In this document: positions 1 to 5,432 of the stretch, one piece after another
Numbering within the stretch: position 1 is the first letter of the stretch
Layout of the letters: every line of letters starts with the position of its first letter
NCBI GenBank assembly: GCA_003164075.1
Contig: PLRZ01000275.1
Coordinates: forward strand, 4,352 to 9,783
Direction of reading: 5' to 3'
Source of the DNA: Bryobacterales bacterium
GTDB taxonomy: Bacteria; Acidobacteriota; Terriglobia; Bryobacterales; Bryobacteraceae
DNA: 5,432 bases
Program-made: the position numbers and the translations under genes
Notes under the pieces: generated by a model
Database searches by the model: none
Seen by the model: only the letters and a program-made list of their open reading frames with translations
Told to the model about the DNA's origin: nothing

Positions 1-2
1 AC

Positions 3-200
3 CCGAATTCCGGCGTCTCCATGCAGTGGTTTGCCCTGGTCTATGCGCTCCTGGGCGACGAACCGAATACCGTAAAGTGGCTGCAACGCTCGGCCGACCG
101 GCACGAGTGGCAGGCGCTGAATCTGGCCGTCCATCCCGTCTATGCCCCGATGGAGAACTCGCCGGGTTTCCGGGCGCTCAAGAAGCGGCTCGGGCTGTAA
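3..200 (+). CDS. C-terminal end of a TPR-repeat protein (5' end outside window)
   Basis: This is the final 65 codons of a gene entering from the left, read in the frame starting at base 3 and ending in TAA at 198-200. The visible peptide has a TPR-like helix pair (FALVYALLGD, then VKWLQRSADR). It then ends in a tail with VHPVYAPMENSPGFRALKK followed by RLGL. In my knowledge of the family, this matches the usual end of acidobacterial TPR proteins, where the tail reads roughly 'vdP.fdpLR.DPRF..Ll.r.gl'. Such tails are found on Ser/Thr protein kinases, CadC-like winged-helix regulators and plain TPR proteins. The N-terminal domain that would decide between these is not in the window, so the specific role is unknown. 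The next gene starts 37 nt downstream with no terminator between. Confidence 0.72.
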   Translation, partial: PNSGVSMQWFALVYALLGDEPNTVKWLQRSADRHEWQALNLAVHPVYAPMENSPGFRALKKRLGL

Positions 201-216
201 TTCTGTGATATCCTGG

Positions 217-229
217 CCCTCGCGAGGGG
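217..229 (+). promoter_or_regulatory. Shine-Dalgarno embedded in a perfect 12-bp palindrome
   Basis: AGGGG at 225-229 sits 8 nt before the ATG at 238 and is the ribosome binding site that selects this start. Bases 217-228 (CCCTCGCGAGGG) are a perfect palindrome, so the mRNA could fold a 4-bp all-but-one GC stem with a CGCG loop that covers the site. The ribosome binding site is well supported; an effect of the fold on translation is inference. Confidence 0.6.
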
Positions 230-237
230 TAACTCAG

Positions 238-1131
238 ATGGAACGTAAGAAAGCTACCGATTTTCCGCAGGACGTTTTAAACCTGTTCGATAAGTACATT
301 CACGGCGATATCGACCGCCGCTCTTTCCTGGACGGCGCGCAGAAGTTCGCCGTCGGCGGCCTGACCGCCATGGGAATCCTGGAGGCTCTCCGTCCCAATT
401 ACGCCTGGGCCCAGCAGGTACCCAAAGACGACAAGCGCATCAGGATTGAAACGGTCACCGTTCCATCCCCGCAGGGTAATACCGAAATCAAGGGAGTGCT
501 GGTGCGCCCCGCGAACGCGAGCGGTAAGCTGCCGGGCGTTCTGGTGGTGCATGAAAACCGCGGACTTACTCCGTACATAGAGGATGTGGCCCGGCGGTTG
601 GGCGCCGCTGGTTTTATGGCGCTCGCTCCGGATGGGCTCACCAGCGTGGGAGGTTTTCCCGGTACCGACGAGGCCGGCGTGGCGGCGTTTGCAAAGGTCG
701 ATCGCAATAAGATGACCGAGGATTTTGTGGCGGCCGCGACGTGGCTCAAGGCGCGTCCCGACTGTACCGGCAAGATCGGCGTGGTGGGTTTCTGCTACGG
801 CGGAGGGATAGCAAACACCCTGGCGGTTCGCCTGGGCGACAATCTTTCGGCCGCGGTCGCTTTCTACGGCCAGCAGCCCAAGGCCGAGGACGTCCCTAAG
901 ATCAAGGCGGCGATGTTGCTGCACTATGGCTCGCTCGACGCGCGCCTGACCGGCGGCTGGCCGGCTTACGAAGAGGCGCTGAAAGCCAATCATACTAACT
1001 ATGCGGGTTACGTGTATGAAGGCGCGAATCACGGCTTCCACAACGACACGACTCCGCGGTACGACGAAGCGGCAGCTAAGTTAGCCTGGCAGCGCACGCT
1101 GGATCTTTTTAATAAGTACCTGAAGGGATAG
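238..1131 (+). CDS. Tat-exported dienelactone hydrolase family protein
   Basis: A complete 297-residue alpha/beta hydrolase of the dienelactone hydrolase (DLH) family. The family hydrolyses esters and lactones such as dienelactones from catechol degradation; the substrate here is unknown. The triad is visible: nucleophile Cys186 in GFCYGGG, Asp234 in GSLDARL and His265 in ANHGFHND. Glu106 in VVHENRG matches the family glutamate that interacts with the nucleophile. The N-terminus has a twin-arginine motif, RRSFL with Arg27-Arg28, after a 26-residue n-region. A hydrophobic stretch and a likely cleavage site after Ala58 (AWA|QQ) follow, leaving about 239 mature residues, a normal DLH size. This implies folded export to the periplasm. 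The ATG at 238 is preferred because AGGGG precedes it. The frame stays open upstream to an ATG at 142, but that 32-residue extension overlaps the preceding gene and lacks a signal role. No aromatic-degradation genes are adjacent, so a catabolic role is unproven. Confidence 0.93.
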   Translation: MERKKATDFPQDVLNLFDKYIHGDIDRRSFLDGAQKFAVGGLTAMGILEALRPNYAWAQQVPKDDKRIRIETVTVPSPQGNTEIKGVLVRPANASGKLPGVLVVHENRGLTPYIEDVARRLGAAGFMALAPDGLTSVGGFPGTDEAGVAAFAKVDRNKMTEDFVAAATWLKARPDCTGKIGVVGFCYGGGIANTLAVRLGDNLSAAVAFYGQQPKAEDVPKIKAAMLLHYGSLDARLTGGWPAYEEALKANHTNYAGYVYEGANHGFHNDTTPRYDEAAAKLAWQRTLDLFNKYLKG

Positions 1132-1300
1132 AGTTCACAGCGAAGACGGGGACGGCGAGGATCGCGAGCGCAATGGTTCGCGCGCGGATCGGCGCCCCGT
1201 CAGGACCTGGCTGCTCGGTCGAATTCTGCAAGTTCCTCTTCCGGCGACTTGGGTTTGTTCGACTCACACGCCAAGCGGTCGGAAAGTAACCAATAACTAG

Positions 1301-1465
1301 CTTCTGTCGCGAAACTCCAGAAACCACTCCCTTGCGGGGTGCCCTCTGGGGCCGGCTCGGTAACGCCGCGCCTGATTCCACGAAACCTGTTACTGAGCCG
1401 GGCCCGGAGGGCGCCCCGCCAGGAAGCGGTTCTGCCGTTACGAGTCGGAGTTTCGCTACAGAAAC
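1301..1465. repeat. Large imperfect palindromic intergenic element (REP/MITE-like)
   Basis: The left arm (1301-1364) and right arm (1389-1465) are imperfect reverse complements around a 24-nt centre. Paired blocks include GCGAAACTCC (1309-1318) with GGAGTTTCGC (1447-1456), and CTTCTGT (1301-1307) with ACAGAAA (1458-1464). The GGGGTGCCCTC region (1336-1346) pairs with GAGGGCGCCCC (1407-1417), and GGCTCGGTAAC (1354-1364) with GTTACTGAGCC (1389-1399). The right arm has about 13 extra bases near 1434-1446. A GGAAAG at 1281-1286 and CTTTCC at 1474-1479 suggest the symmetry may continue outward. Both strands therefore read related nonsense peptides (for example TEPGPEGAPPGSG and TEPAPEGTPQGSG). It encodes no transposase, so it fits a non-autonomous or REP-type element. 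Whether it is repeated in the genome cannot be seen here. Confidence 0.82.
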
Positions 1466-1553
1466 TGACTGCGCTTTCCACCGAGAGACATCCCACCTGC
1501 GCAGTACCCCTTTGTTCCATTACAGACAGTGATCGAATTCTTGAACTTTTGTC

Positions 1554-1580
1554 TTGACTTCTCGCTGGGGGGGGTACTAT
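1554..1580 (+). promoter_or_regulatory. Sigma70-like promoter for the secreted-protein operon
   Basis: TTGACT at 1554-1559 matches five of six bases of the -35 consensus. TACTAT at 1575-1580 matches four of six of the -10 consensus. The spacer is 15 nt, shorter than the usual 17, and its downstream half is a run of eight G (1567-1574). Transcription would start near 1586-1589, giving a leader of about 205 nt before the ATG at 1794. The upstream flank (1531-1553) is relatively AT-rich. The call rests on motif match and position only. Confidence 0.6.
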
Positions 1581-1586
1581 GACGCT

Positions 1587-1623
1587 TCACAGTAATAAAG
1601 GTCCTATACCTTGTTACTAGTGA
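1587..1623 (+). promoter_or_regulatory. Dyad at the predicted transcription start (operator or 5' mRNA hairpin)
   Basis: Four pieces pair in order: TCAC (1587-1590) with GTGA (1620-1623), AGTAA (1591-1595) with TTACT (1614-1618), and AAGGT (1598-1602) with ACCTT (1608-1612). The loop is CCTAT (1603-1607). Irregularities are a bulged A at 1619 and a small TA/G internal loop. That gives 14 base pairs. It begins six bases after the -10 box, so it could act as an operator in DNA or as a stem-loop at the extreme 5' end of the mRNA. There is no U-run after it, so it is not a typical terminator. Confidence 0.55.
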
Positions 1624-1776
1624 CAGACCGTGATCGGCTTCGCGTTCCGCAGACGTCGTGCTGCGGCAACTCGACGAGCCGGGCGTGGTGGAGCTCGTCC
1701 GAGCCCCTGGGCGCAGGTCGACAAGTTTCCGTTTCCCGAACGAACGCTGTATCAGAGATTGTAAGTCGTCCGAATC

Positions 1777-1784
1777 GAGAGGTG
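1777..1784 (+). promoter_or_regulatory. Ribosome binding site fixing the start at 1794
   Basis: GAGAGGTG at 1777-1784 lies 9 nt before the ATG at 1794. It supports that ATG over in-frame upstream starts such as the TTG at 1611, which would add 61 residues lacking secreted-protein character ahead of an otherwise ideal signal peptide. Confidence 0.65.
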
Positions 1785-1793
1785 AATTGTCTT

Positions 1794-2606
1794 ATGACGC
1801 CATATCGCCACCCACGGCCCTTCGTCGCCGCCTTGCTGGCATCGACCGCGCTATTTGTTCCGCCGCGCCCGGTACATGCATTTCAGACTGCTGTTGCCGC
1901 CGGGCAAGTACAAGGCAAAGTCGTCCTGGACAGTGACGGATCGGCGGTAACCGGCGTGACTATCACGCTGGTTCAAATCAGCGCGACTCCGAAGGCCGCG
2001 GCCATCAATCCTGTAAATAGTGGGACCGTAACCACGACGCCGATCTCCGGCAGCAGTCTTGCGGGAGGCAGCGCCGCTACGACGGCCACCACGACGTCCG
2101 CCAAAGACGGCACTTTCAGCGTTCCCGGGCTGGCGACCGGACAGTTTGCCGTGTGCGTGAAAGACCCCAAGGCCGCGGTGATCGATCCCTGCCTGTGGAC
2201 CGACTCGCGGACCAGCGTGAACGTGGCCGCGAGCAGCTTGTCTAGCGGCCTGGTGGTCCGAGTTAAGAAGGCTTCTACCGTTACCGTGCGTGTGAACGAC
2301 ACCGCGCAGGCCCTGGCGCAGAAGCCCACGGAGGCCTACCCGCCCCATGTCTTAGTGGGCGCTTTCGACATGAGGGGCGGGTTCCATCCGGCGCGCGAGG
2401 TACAAAAAGACGCCACCGGCATCAGCTATCAACTCCCGATACCGGTCGACTCTCCGATTCGGCTCACTTTGTCGAGCGCCCAAGTCAAGTTGGCGACAAG
2501 TTCAAACGTCGCCCTGCCCGCAAAGGGGTATTCGACCACTTTTGTTCAGCCATCCGGCGCGAGCCAAACGAACTCCTTTAGCTTCAATGCTGTCGGCAGA
2601 AACTGA
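1794..2606 (+). CDS. Secreted protein with carboxypeptidase regulatory-like (Cna-B-type) domain
   Basis: A complete 270-residue protein. Residues 1-29 are a clear Sec signal peptide: basic MTPYRHPR, a hydrophobic core around FVAALLASTALFV, and likely cleavage after Ala29 (VHA|F). Residues about 38-120 resemble the CarboxypepD_reg/Cna-B beta-sandwich. The first strand is GQVQGKVVLDSDG with VTGVTITLVQI. A Thr/Ser/Ala-rich insert follows, then the typical closing DGTFSVPGLATGQFAVCV. Cys121 and Cys133 (in VIDPCLW) fall in a pattern I associate with acidobacterial secreted proteins and could form a disulfide. The remaining part (about 145-270) is beta-rich and has no recognised motif. No catalytic residues are evident, so a structural or binding role outside the cytoplasm is likely; the exact function is unknown. 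The next gene, also exported, begins 47 nt downstream with no visible terminator, suggesting one operon from the promoter at 1554-1580. Confidence 0.85.
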   Translation: MTPYRHPRPFVAALLASTALFVPPRPVHAFQTAVAAGQVQGKVVLDSDGSAVTGVTITLVQISATPKAAAINPVNSGTVTTTPISGSSLAGGSAATTATTTSAKDGTFSVPGLATGQFAVCVKDPKAAVIDPCLWTDSRTSVNVAASSLSSGLVVRVKKASTVTVRVNDTAQALAQKPTEAYPPHVLVGAFDMRGGFHPAREVQKDATGISYQLPIPVDSPIRLTLSSAQVKLATSSNVALPAKGYSTTFVQPSGASQTNSFSFNAVGRN

Positions 2607-2642
2607 CAGTTTTCGGAGACGAGTCAAAGCACAAGCTGCCAC

Positions 2643-2653
2643 GGAGAAACTCC
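2643..2653 (+). promoter_or_regulatory. Ribosome binding site inside a tiny GGAG/CTCC hairpin
   Basis: GGAG at 2643-2646 lies 7 nt before the ATG at 2654 and supports that start. CTCC at 2650-2653 is its exact complement, separated by AAA, so a 4-bp hairpin could cover the site next to the start codon. The site itself is well placed; a regulatory effect of so short a stem is speculative. Confidence 0.5.
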
Positions 2654-5432
2654 ATGACGATTCGATTCAAACGTAAGACGGGCTCGGGCGCTCCAGGAAC
2701 CGGGAAGATCCCGCGGCTCTTGTCCTTGATGGCTGTCCTCTCATTCGGCGCCAGCCTCTGGGGACAATCTCCCGTTCTCTCCCCGACGACACTTAGTGTA
2801 CTGGGAGGCGGTGGCCCTGAGCACACGTCCGTCACGATCGCCTCAGGCGTGTCCTGGAGTGCCGCCAGCAACGTTTCGTGGATTACGTTTCCTTCCGGTA
2901 ACAGTGGCACTGGGAGCGGCAGCCTCAATTACCAGGTGGCGCAAAACGCCTCGACCACCACTGGCCAAACGGGCGTCATCACGGTGACGTCCTCGGGAGG
3001 GTCGGCGACCCTGACCGTAAACGAGTCGGCCTTTGCATCGGGAGGTCCGACGGCGGCAATTTTGAATTTACCCACCAGCGGCATCCTGCCGAGCCAGGCG
3101 AACCAGACCTTAACTTTTGAGTTTGGGAGCCCCAACGGACCGGGATATCTGTATGGCATGGTCATCACGATCAACAACGTGGACGGCGGCACATTCCCTT
3201 GCGTGGCGATTTACTACCCGCAGTACAACAACTTCTACTTCCTCAGCGATTTCGGAGTTTGGACCGACTACGCGCTGGGCGCCCCTGGGCCGCAAGCCAG
3301 CAGTGATCACTGCAAAGTGGACATAGCCAACAGCAGCGTGACGCTAAACCCATCGAGCATTGCAGCCAGCGTGACGATGAGTCTGGCGTTGACGCTGCAA
3401 CCGTCGGCAGTGGGCACGCAAAACATATACCTTCAGGTGTATGACGACAGCAATACCTACAACAGTGGCCAGTATAGCTCGGTGGCAACCTGGACGGCGT
3501 TCAACCTGGTGACCACCAACCCGCCCGCCGTATCGCTGGCGTCACCTCCTGTGAATGGGGCCAGCCAGACATTGCATTATAAAATCAGCGACGGCAACGG
3601 CTATACCTATCTGGATTTTGTTACAGGGCAGCTTGCTCCAAGTACGGGGAGCTCTCCCTGTTGGTTTTACTTCTATTTCCCTAACTCCATCGCCCTTTAT
3701 CAGATTGCGAACGGCACCTGGACCTTGATCGGGGAGGGGTATCTTGGCGGGAGTTGGTCTTCCCCGGAGACGAACGGGATCATCGGCGGAAGCGGCGGCT
3801 TGGCCGGGCCAGGCACCTGCTCGATCAACCTGAATCAATCCAGCATTTCCAGCGGTACGGATGGCACGGGTGTATTGCAGGACCCCAACGCTGGGACACA
3901 GTGGCAACCGGTAACGACTTTGTATCTGGACCTTTCGACGGCGCTCGATAGTACCGCACAGACAACGATGCCCTTGACTATTGATCTTTCGGCACAGGAC
4001 GTGACCGGTGCCTGGTCGAACAACAGCGCAGTCGGTACGTGGATCAGCGCGCAACCGCCGCCCACGACTACGTCGCTCAGCCCGATTGCTGTCACCGCGG
4101 GTGCTGGGCCGTTCACCCTGACGGTGACCGGCACCAACTTCGTCTCCGGCGCGGTGGTGAACTTCAACGGGGTCCCCAAAACGACAGCTTTCGTCAGTTC
4201 CACCCAGGTGACGGCCACGATTTTGACCGGCGACGTGGCCATACCGGGTAGCTACCCGGTGACCGTGACCACCGGCGGCGGCACTTCCAACGCACAGACC
4301 TTCACGGTCAACCCGCCGCAGCCCACGACTACTTCGCTCAGCCCGACTTCTGCCACCGCGGGTGCCGGGCAGTTCAACCTGACGGTCTACGGCACCAATT
4401 TCGTCCCCAACGCGGTGGTGAACTTCAACGGGGCAGCCAGGAGCCCGACGTACGTCAGTTCCACCCAGGTGACGGCCACGATTTTGACCGGCGACGTGGC
4501 CACGGCCGGCAGCTACCCGGTGACCGTGACCACCACCGGCGGCACTTCCAACGCACAGACCTTCACGGTCAGCCCGCCGCGGCCCACGACTACGTCGCTC
4601 AGCCCGACTTCGGCCACCGCGGGTGCCGGGCAGTTCACCCTGACGGTCAACGGCACCAACTTCGTCTCCGGCGCGGTGGTGAACTTCAACGCGACAGCAA
4701 GGAGCACGACGTACGTCAGTTCCACCCAGGTAACGGCCACGATTTTGACCGGCGACGTGGCCGCACCGGGCAGCTACCCGGTGACCGTGACCACCGCCGG
4801 CGGCACTTCCAACGCACAGACCTTCACGGTCAACCCAGCGCCAGCTCCGGCCCTGACTACCTTGAGCCCGACTAACGGCGTTCAGGGCGCCACCGCGTTG
4901 CAGGTAACCCTGACCGGCAGCAACTTCACGGCGCCGGCCGCGGTGACGACCACCAACGGCAGCATCGCCGTTGTTTCCGTGACGGTGGTGAGCCAGACCC
5001 AGATCAACGCTACGTTCACCATCGGTGCGGGCGCACCTACAGGGCCGGCCAGTGTCACGGTCACCTGCAATGGAGCCACGAGTGGGGCGCAGACCTTCAC
5101 GGTCCAATCGTCGTCGCCAACGCTTACGTCCGTGACTCCCAGCGCCGGCGTGCAGGGAACCCCTGTTTCCGTGACCCTGACGGGCGCCAACTTTACGGCG
5201 GGGGCCGCGGTAACAACCACCAACAGCAACATCGCGGTCGGCGCCGTGACGGTAGTAAGCGCGACCCAGATCGCAACCACTTTCACCATCGGGGCCAGTG
5301 CGCCAACGGGGACGGCCAACGTCGTGGTCACCACGGCTAGCGGCGCCAGCGGCACGTTCGCATTCACCGTAAACGCCTCGGAAACCGTGTCGACGCCTCC
5401 TACTCCCACCACTTCCGGCGGGCAGACCGCGT
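2654..5432 (+). CDS. Large secreted BACON + IPT/TIG repeat surface protein (3' end outside window)
   Basis: An unbroken frame of 926 codons runs from the ATG at 2654 off the right edge. Residues 1-37 form a signal peptide: basic MTIRFKRK, hydrophobic LLSLMAVLSFGASL, likely cleavage at LWG|QS. Residues about 40-123 match a BACON domain (SAASNVSWITF, GTGSGSLNYQVAQN, TGVITVTSSGG), a family linked to carbohydrate or surface binding. Residues 140-280 and 298-463 are two divergent copies of one domain, each with two cysteines (Cys183/Cys220 and Cys336/Cys389) and ending in a TW motif. Residues 470-730 are three 87-residue IPT/TIG Ig-like repeats, each with TTTSLSP near the start, GTNFV in the middle and SNAQTFTV near the end. 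Residues about 731-908 are two more TIG-like repeats of a second subtype. A Thr/Pro linker (STPPTPTTSGG) then leads out of the window. No catalytic domain is visible; an adhesin-like or matrix role is inferred. It follows the previous secreted-protein gene by 47 nt. Confidence 0.88.
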   Translation, partial: MTIRFKRKTGSGAPGTGKIPRLLSLMAVLSFGASLWGQSPVLSPTTLSVLGGGGPEHTSVTIASGVSWSAASNVSWITFPSGNSGTGSGSLNYQVAQNASTTTGQTGVITVTSSGGSATLTVNESAFASGGPTAAILNLPTSGILPSQANQTLTFEFGSPNGPGYLYGMVITINNVDGGTFPCVAIYYPQYNNFYFLSDFGVWTDYALGAPGPQASSDHCKVDIANSSVTLNPSSIAASVTMSLALTLQPSAVGTQNIYLQVYDDSNTYNSGQYSSVATWTAFNLVTTNPPAVSLASPPVNGASQTLHYKISDGNGYTYLDFVTGQLAPSTGSSPCWFYFYFPNSIALYQIANGTWTLIGEGYLGGSWSSPETNGIIGGSGGLAGPGTCSINLNQSSISSGTDGTGVLQDPNAGTQWQPVTTLYLDLSTALDSTAQTTMPLTIDLSAQDVTGAWSNNSAVGTWISAQPPPTTTSLSPIAVTAGAGPFTLTVTGTNFVSGAVVNFNGVPKTTAFVSSTQVTATILTGDVAIPGSYPVTVTTGGGTSNAQTFTVNPPQPTTTSLSPTSATAGAGQFNLTVYGTNFVPNAVVNFNGAARSPTYVSSTQVTATILTGDVATAGSYPVTVTTTGGTSNAQTFTVSPPRPTTTSLSPTSATAGAGQFTLTVNGTNFVSGAVVNFNATARSTTYVSSTQVTATILTGDVAAPGSYPVTVTTAGGTSNAQTFTVNPAPAPALTTLSPTNGVQGATALQVTLTGSNFTAPAAVTTTNGSIAVVSVTVVSQTQINATFTIGAGAPTGPASVTVTCNGATSGAQTFTVQSSSPTLTSVTPSAGVQGTPVSVTLTGANFTAGAAVTTTNSNIAVGAVTVVSATQIATTFTIGASAPTGTANVVVTTASGASGTFAFTVNASETVSTPPTPTTSGGQTA
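3071..4042 (+). repeat. Two divergent copies of a two-cysteine secreted domain
   Basis: Copy A is at 3071-3493 (residues 140-280) and copy B at 3545-4042 (residues 298-463). Shared order: a short 'SQTL.(F/Y)' strand (ANQTLTFEF and ASQTLHYKI); an acidic/NG turn (PNGPGYLYG and GNGYTYLDF); Cys inside an aromatic strand (PCVAIYY and PCWFYFY); an aromatic strand with a W (NFYFLSDFGVW and IALYQIANGTW); a second Cys (HCKVD and TCSIN); a 'L.L.L' strand; and a terminal ATW/GTW. DNA similarity is low, so the duplication is old. The cysteine pairs suggest disulfides after export. I recall similar units in other acidobacterial surface proteins but know no function for them. Confidence 0.6.
4061..4843 (+). 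repeat. Three 261-nt tandem IPT/TIG repeats, nearly identical at DNA level
   Basis: Units are at 4061-4321, 4322-4582 and 4583-4843, each exactly 87 codons with no gaps. By hand count, units 2 and 3 differ at about 23 of 261 bases (about 91% identity) and units 1 and 2 at about 35 (about 87%). A 48-base block is identical in unit 1 (4193-4240) and unit 2 (4454-4501), with one silent change in unit 3 (4715-4762). Each encodes one IPT/TIG Ig-like domain. Confidence 0.92.
4844..5377 (+). repeat. Two further TIG-like repeats of a second subtype
   Basis: Units at about 4844-5107 and 5108-5377 are offset by about 270 bases. They share a GVQG turn, a VTLTG.NFT strand, an AAVTTTN strand, a VTVVS.TQI strand, a TFTIGA.APTG strand and a terminal FTV. 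They lack the 'VVNFN' and 'TGDVA' segments of the first three units, so they form a separate lineage within the same array. Each is one Ig-like beta-sandwich. Confidence 0.8.

Larger units (their letters stand above)
1132..1793. other. 662-nt intergenic region with palindromic element, promoter and leader
   Basis: I see no credible gene here. Bases 1132-1280 show no feature I can support. Bases 1281-1480 hold a large imperfect palindrome. Bases 1481-1553 are more AT-rich promoter-upstream DNA. Bases 1554-1580 look like a promoter and 1587-1623 form a dyad. Bases 1624-1793 are an untranslated leader with a possible small hairpin (GACGAGC 1673-1679 against GCTCGTC 1693-1699). The open frames in this stretch, on both strands, have no sensible start signal. 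They read Arg/Gly/Pro-rich peptides imposed by the palindrome. Confidence 0.8.

Noticed and set aside
142..237. Upstream ATG at 142 extending the hydrolase by 32 residues
   Set aside because: It overlaps the end of the preceding gene, has no ribosome binding site that I can see, and pushes the Tat motif to an implausible distance from the N-terminus.
277..1041. 254-codon minus-strand open frame across the hydrolase gene
   Set aside because: It lies antisense to a gene with an intact catalytic triad; composition and lack of motifs mark it as a shadow.
1200..1532. Short open frames on both strands of the intergenic region (1200-1520 minus, 1332-1532 plus)
   Set aside because: The two strands read related peptides only because the DNA is palindromic. 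No ribosome binding site or plausible protein character.
1219..1541. Direct repeat TCGAATTCT at 1219-1227 and 1533-1541, flanking the palindrome
   Set aside because: Nine bases containing a palindromic GAATTC is weak, and the distance to the palindrome ends is unequal (about 75 bases each side of uncertain borders). Could be element boundary remnants but not supportable alone.
1611..1793. TTG at 1611 as start of the Cna-B-like protein
   Set aside because: The extra 61 residues do not look secreted or conserved, and the ATG at 1794 has both a ribosome binding site and an immediate signal peptide.
3542..5107. 521-codon open frame on the minus strand, antisense to the large TIG protein
   Set aside because: It is an Arg/Gly/His-rich shadow whose own repeats mirror the TIG units. 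The plus-strand frame has a signal peptide, recognisable domains and a ribosome binding site.
4882..5412. Val/Thr-rich minus-strand open frame, with similar ones at 4513-4740 and 3835-4242
   Set aside because: These are reverse-complement readings of Thr/Val-rich TIG codons (ACC/GGT, GTG/CAC); low complexity and no start signal.
1..5432. CRISPR array, tRNA, rRNA, transposase or phage genes
   Set aside because: No short regularly spaced repeats, cloverleaf, rRNA-like block or recombinase motif was seen. The only tandem repeats are coding TIG units.

Overview
The window is high-GC bacterial DNA. Several traits suggest an acidobacterium of the Solibacter/Bryobacter type: a TPR-protein tail ending in a short 'ALKKRLGL'-like terminus, a Tat-exported dienelactone hydrolase, a small secreted 'carboxypeptidase regulatory-like' protein, a giant BACON + IPT/TIG surface protein, and a large GC-rich palindromic intergenic element. 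The taxon is an inference from protein style; no marker gene is present.

Layout, all genes on the + strand. (1) 3-200: the last 65 codons of a TPR-type protein. (2) 238-1131: a complete dienelactone-hydrolase-family enzyme with a twin-arginine signal and an intact Cys-Asp-His triad. It lies only 37 nt behind gene 1, so the two may be co-transcribed. (3) 1132-1793: a 662-nt gene-free stretch. It holds a large imperfect palindrome (core 1301-1465), a sigma70-like promoter with an eight-G run in its spacer (1554-1580), a dyad at the expected transcription start (1587-1623), and a leader of about 205 nt. (4) 1794-2606: a 270-residue secreted protein with a CarboxypepD_reg/Cna-B-like N-terminal fold. 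(5) 2654-window end: a very large secreted protein, open at the right edge. It carries a signal peptide, a BACON domain, two copies of a two-cysteine domain, then at least five IPT/TIG Ig-like repeats. The first three repeats are nearly identical at DNA level.

Genes 4 and 5 are 47 nt apart with no visible terminator, and probably form a surface/secreted-protein operon driven by the 1554-1580 promoter. Genes 1 and 2 belong to a separate upstream unit.

No clearly new multi-gene system is visible. The observations most worth a second look are the palindromic element, the promoter with its G8 run and start-site dyad, the duplicated two-cysteine domain, and the homogenised TIG array.
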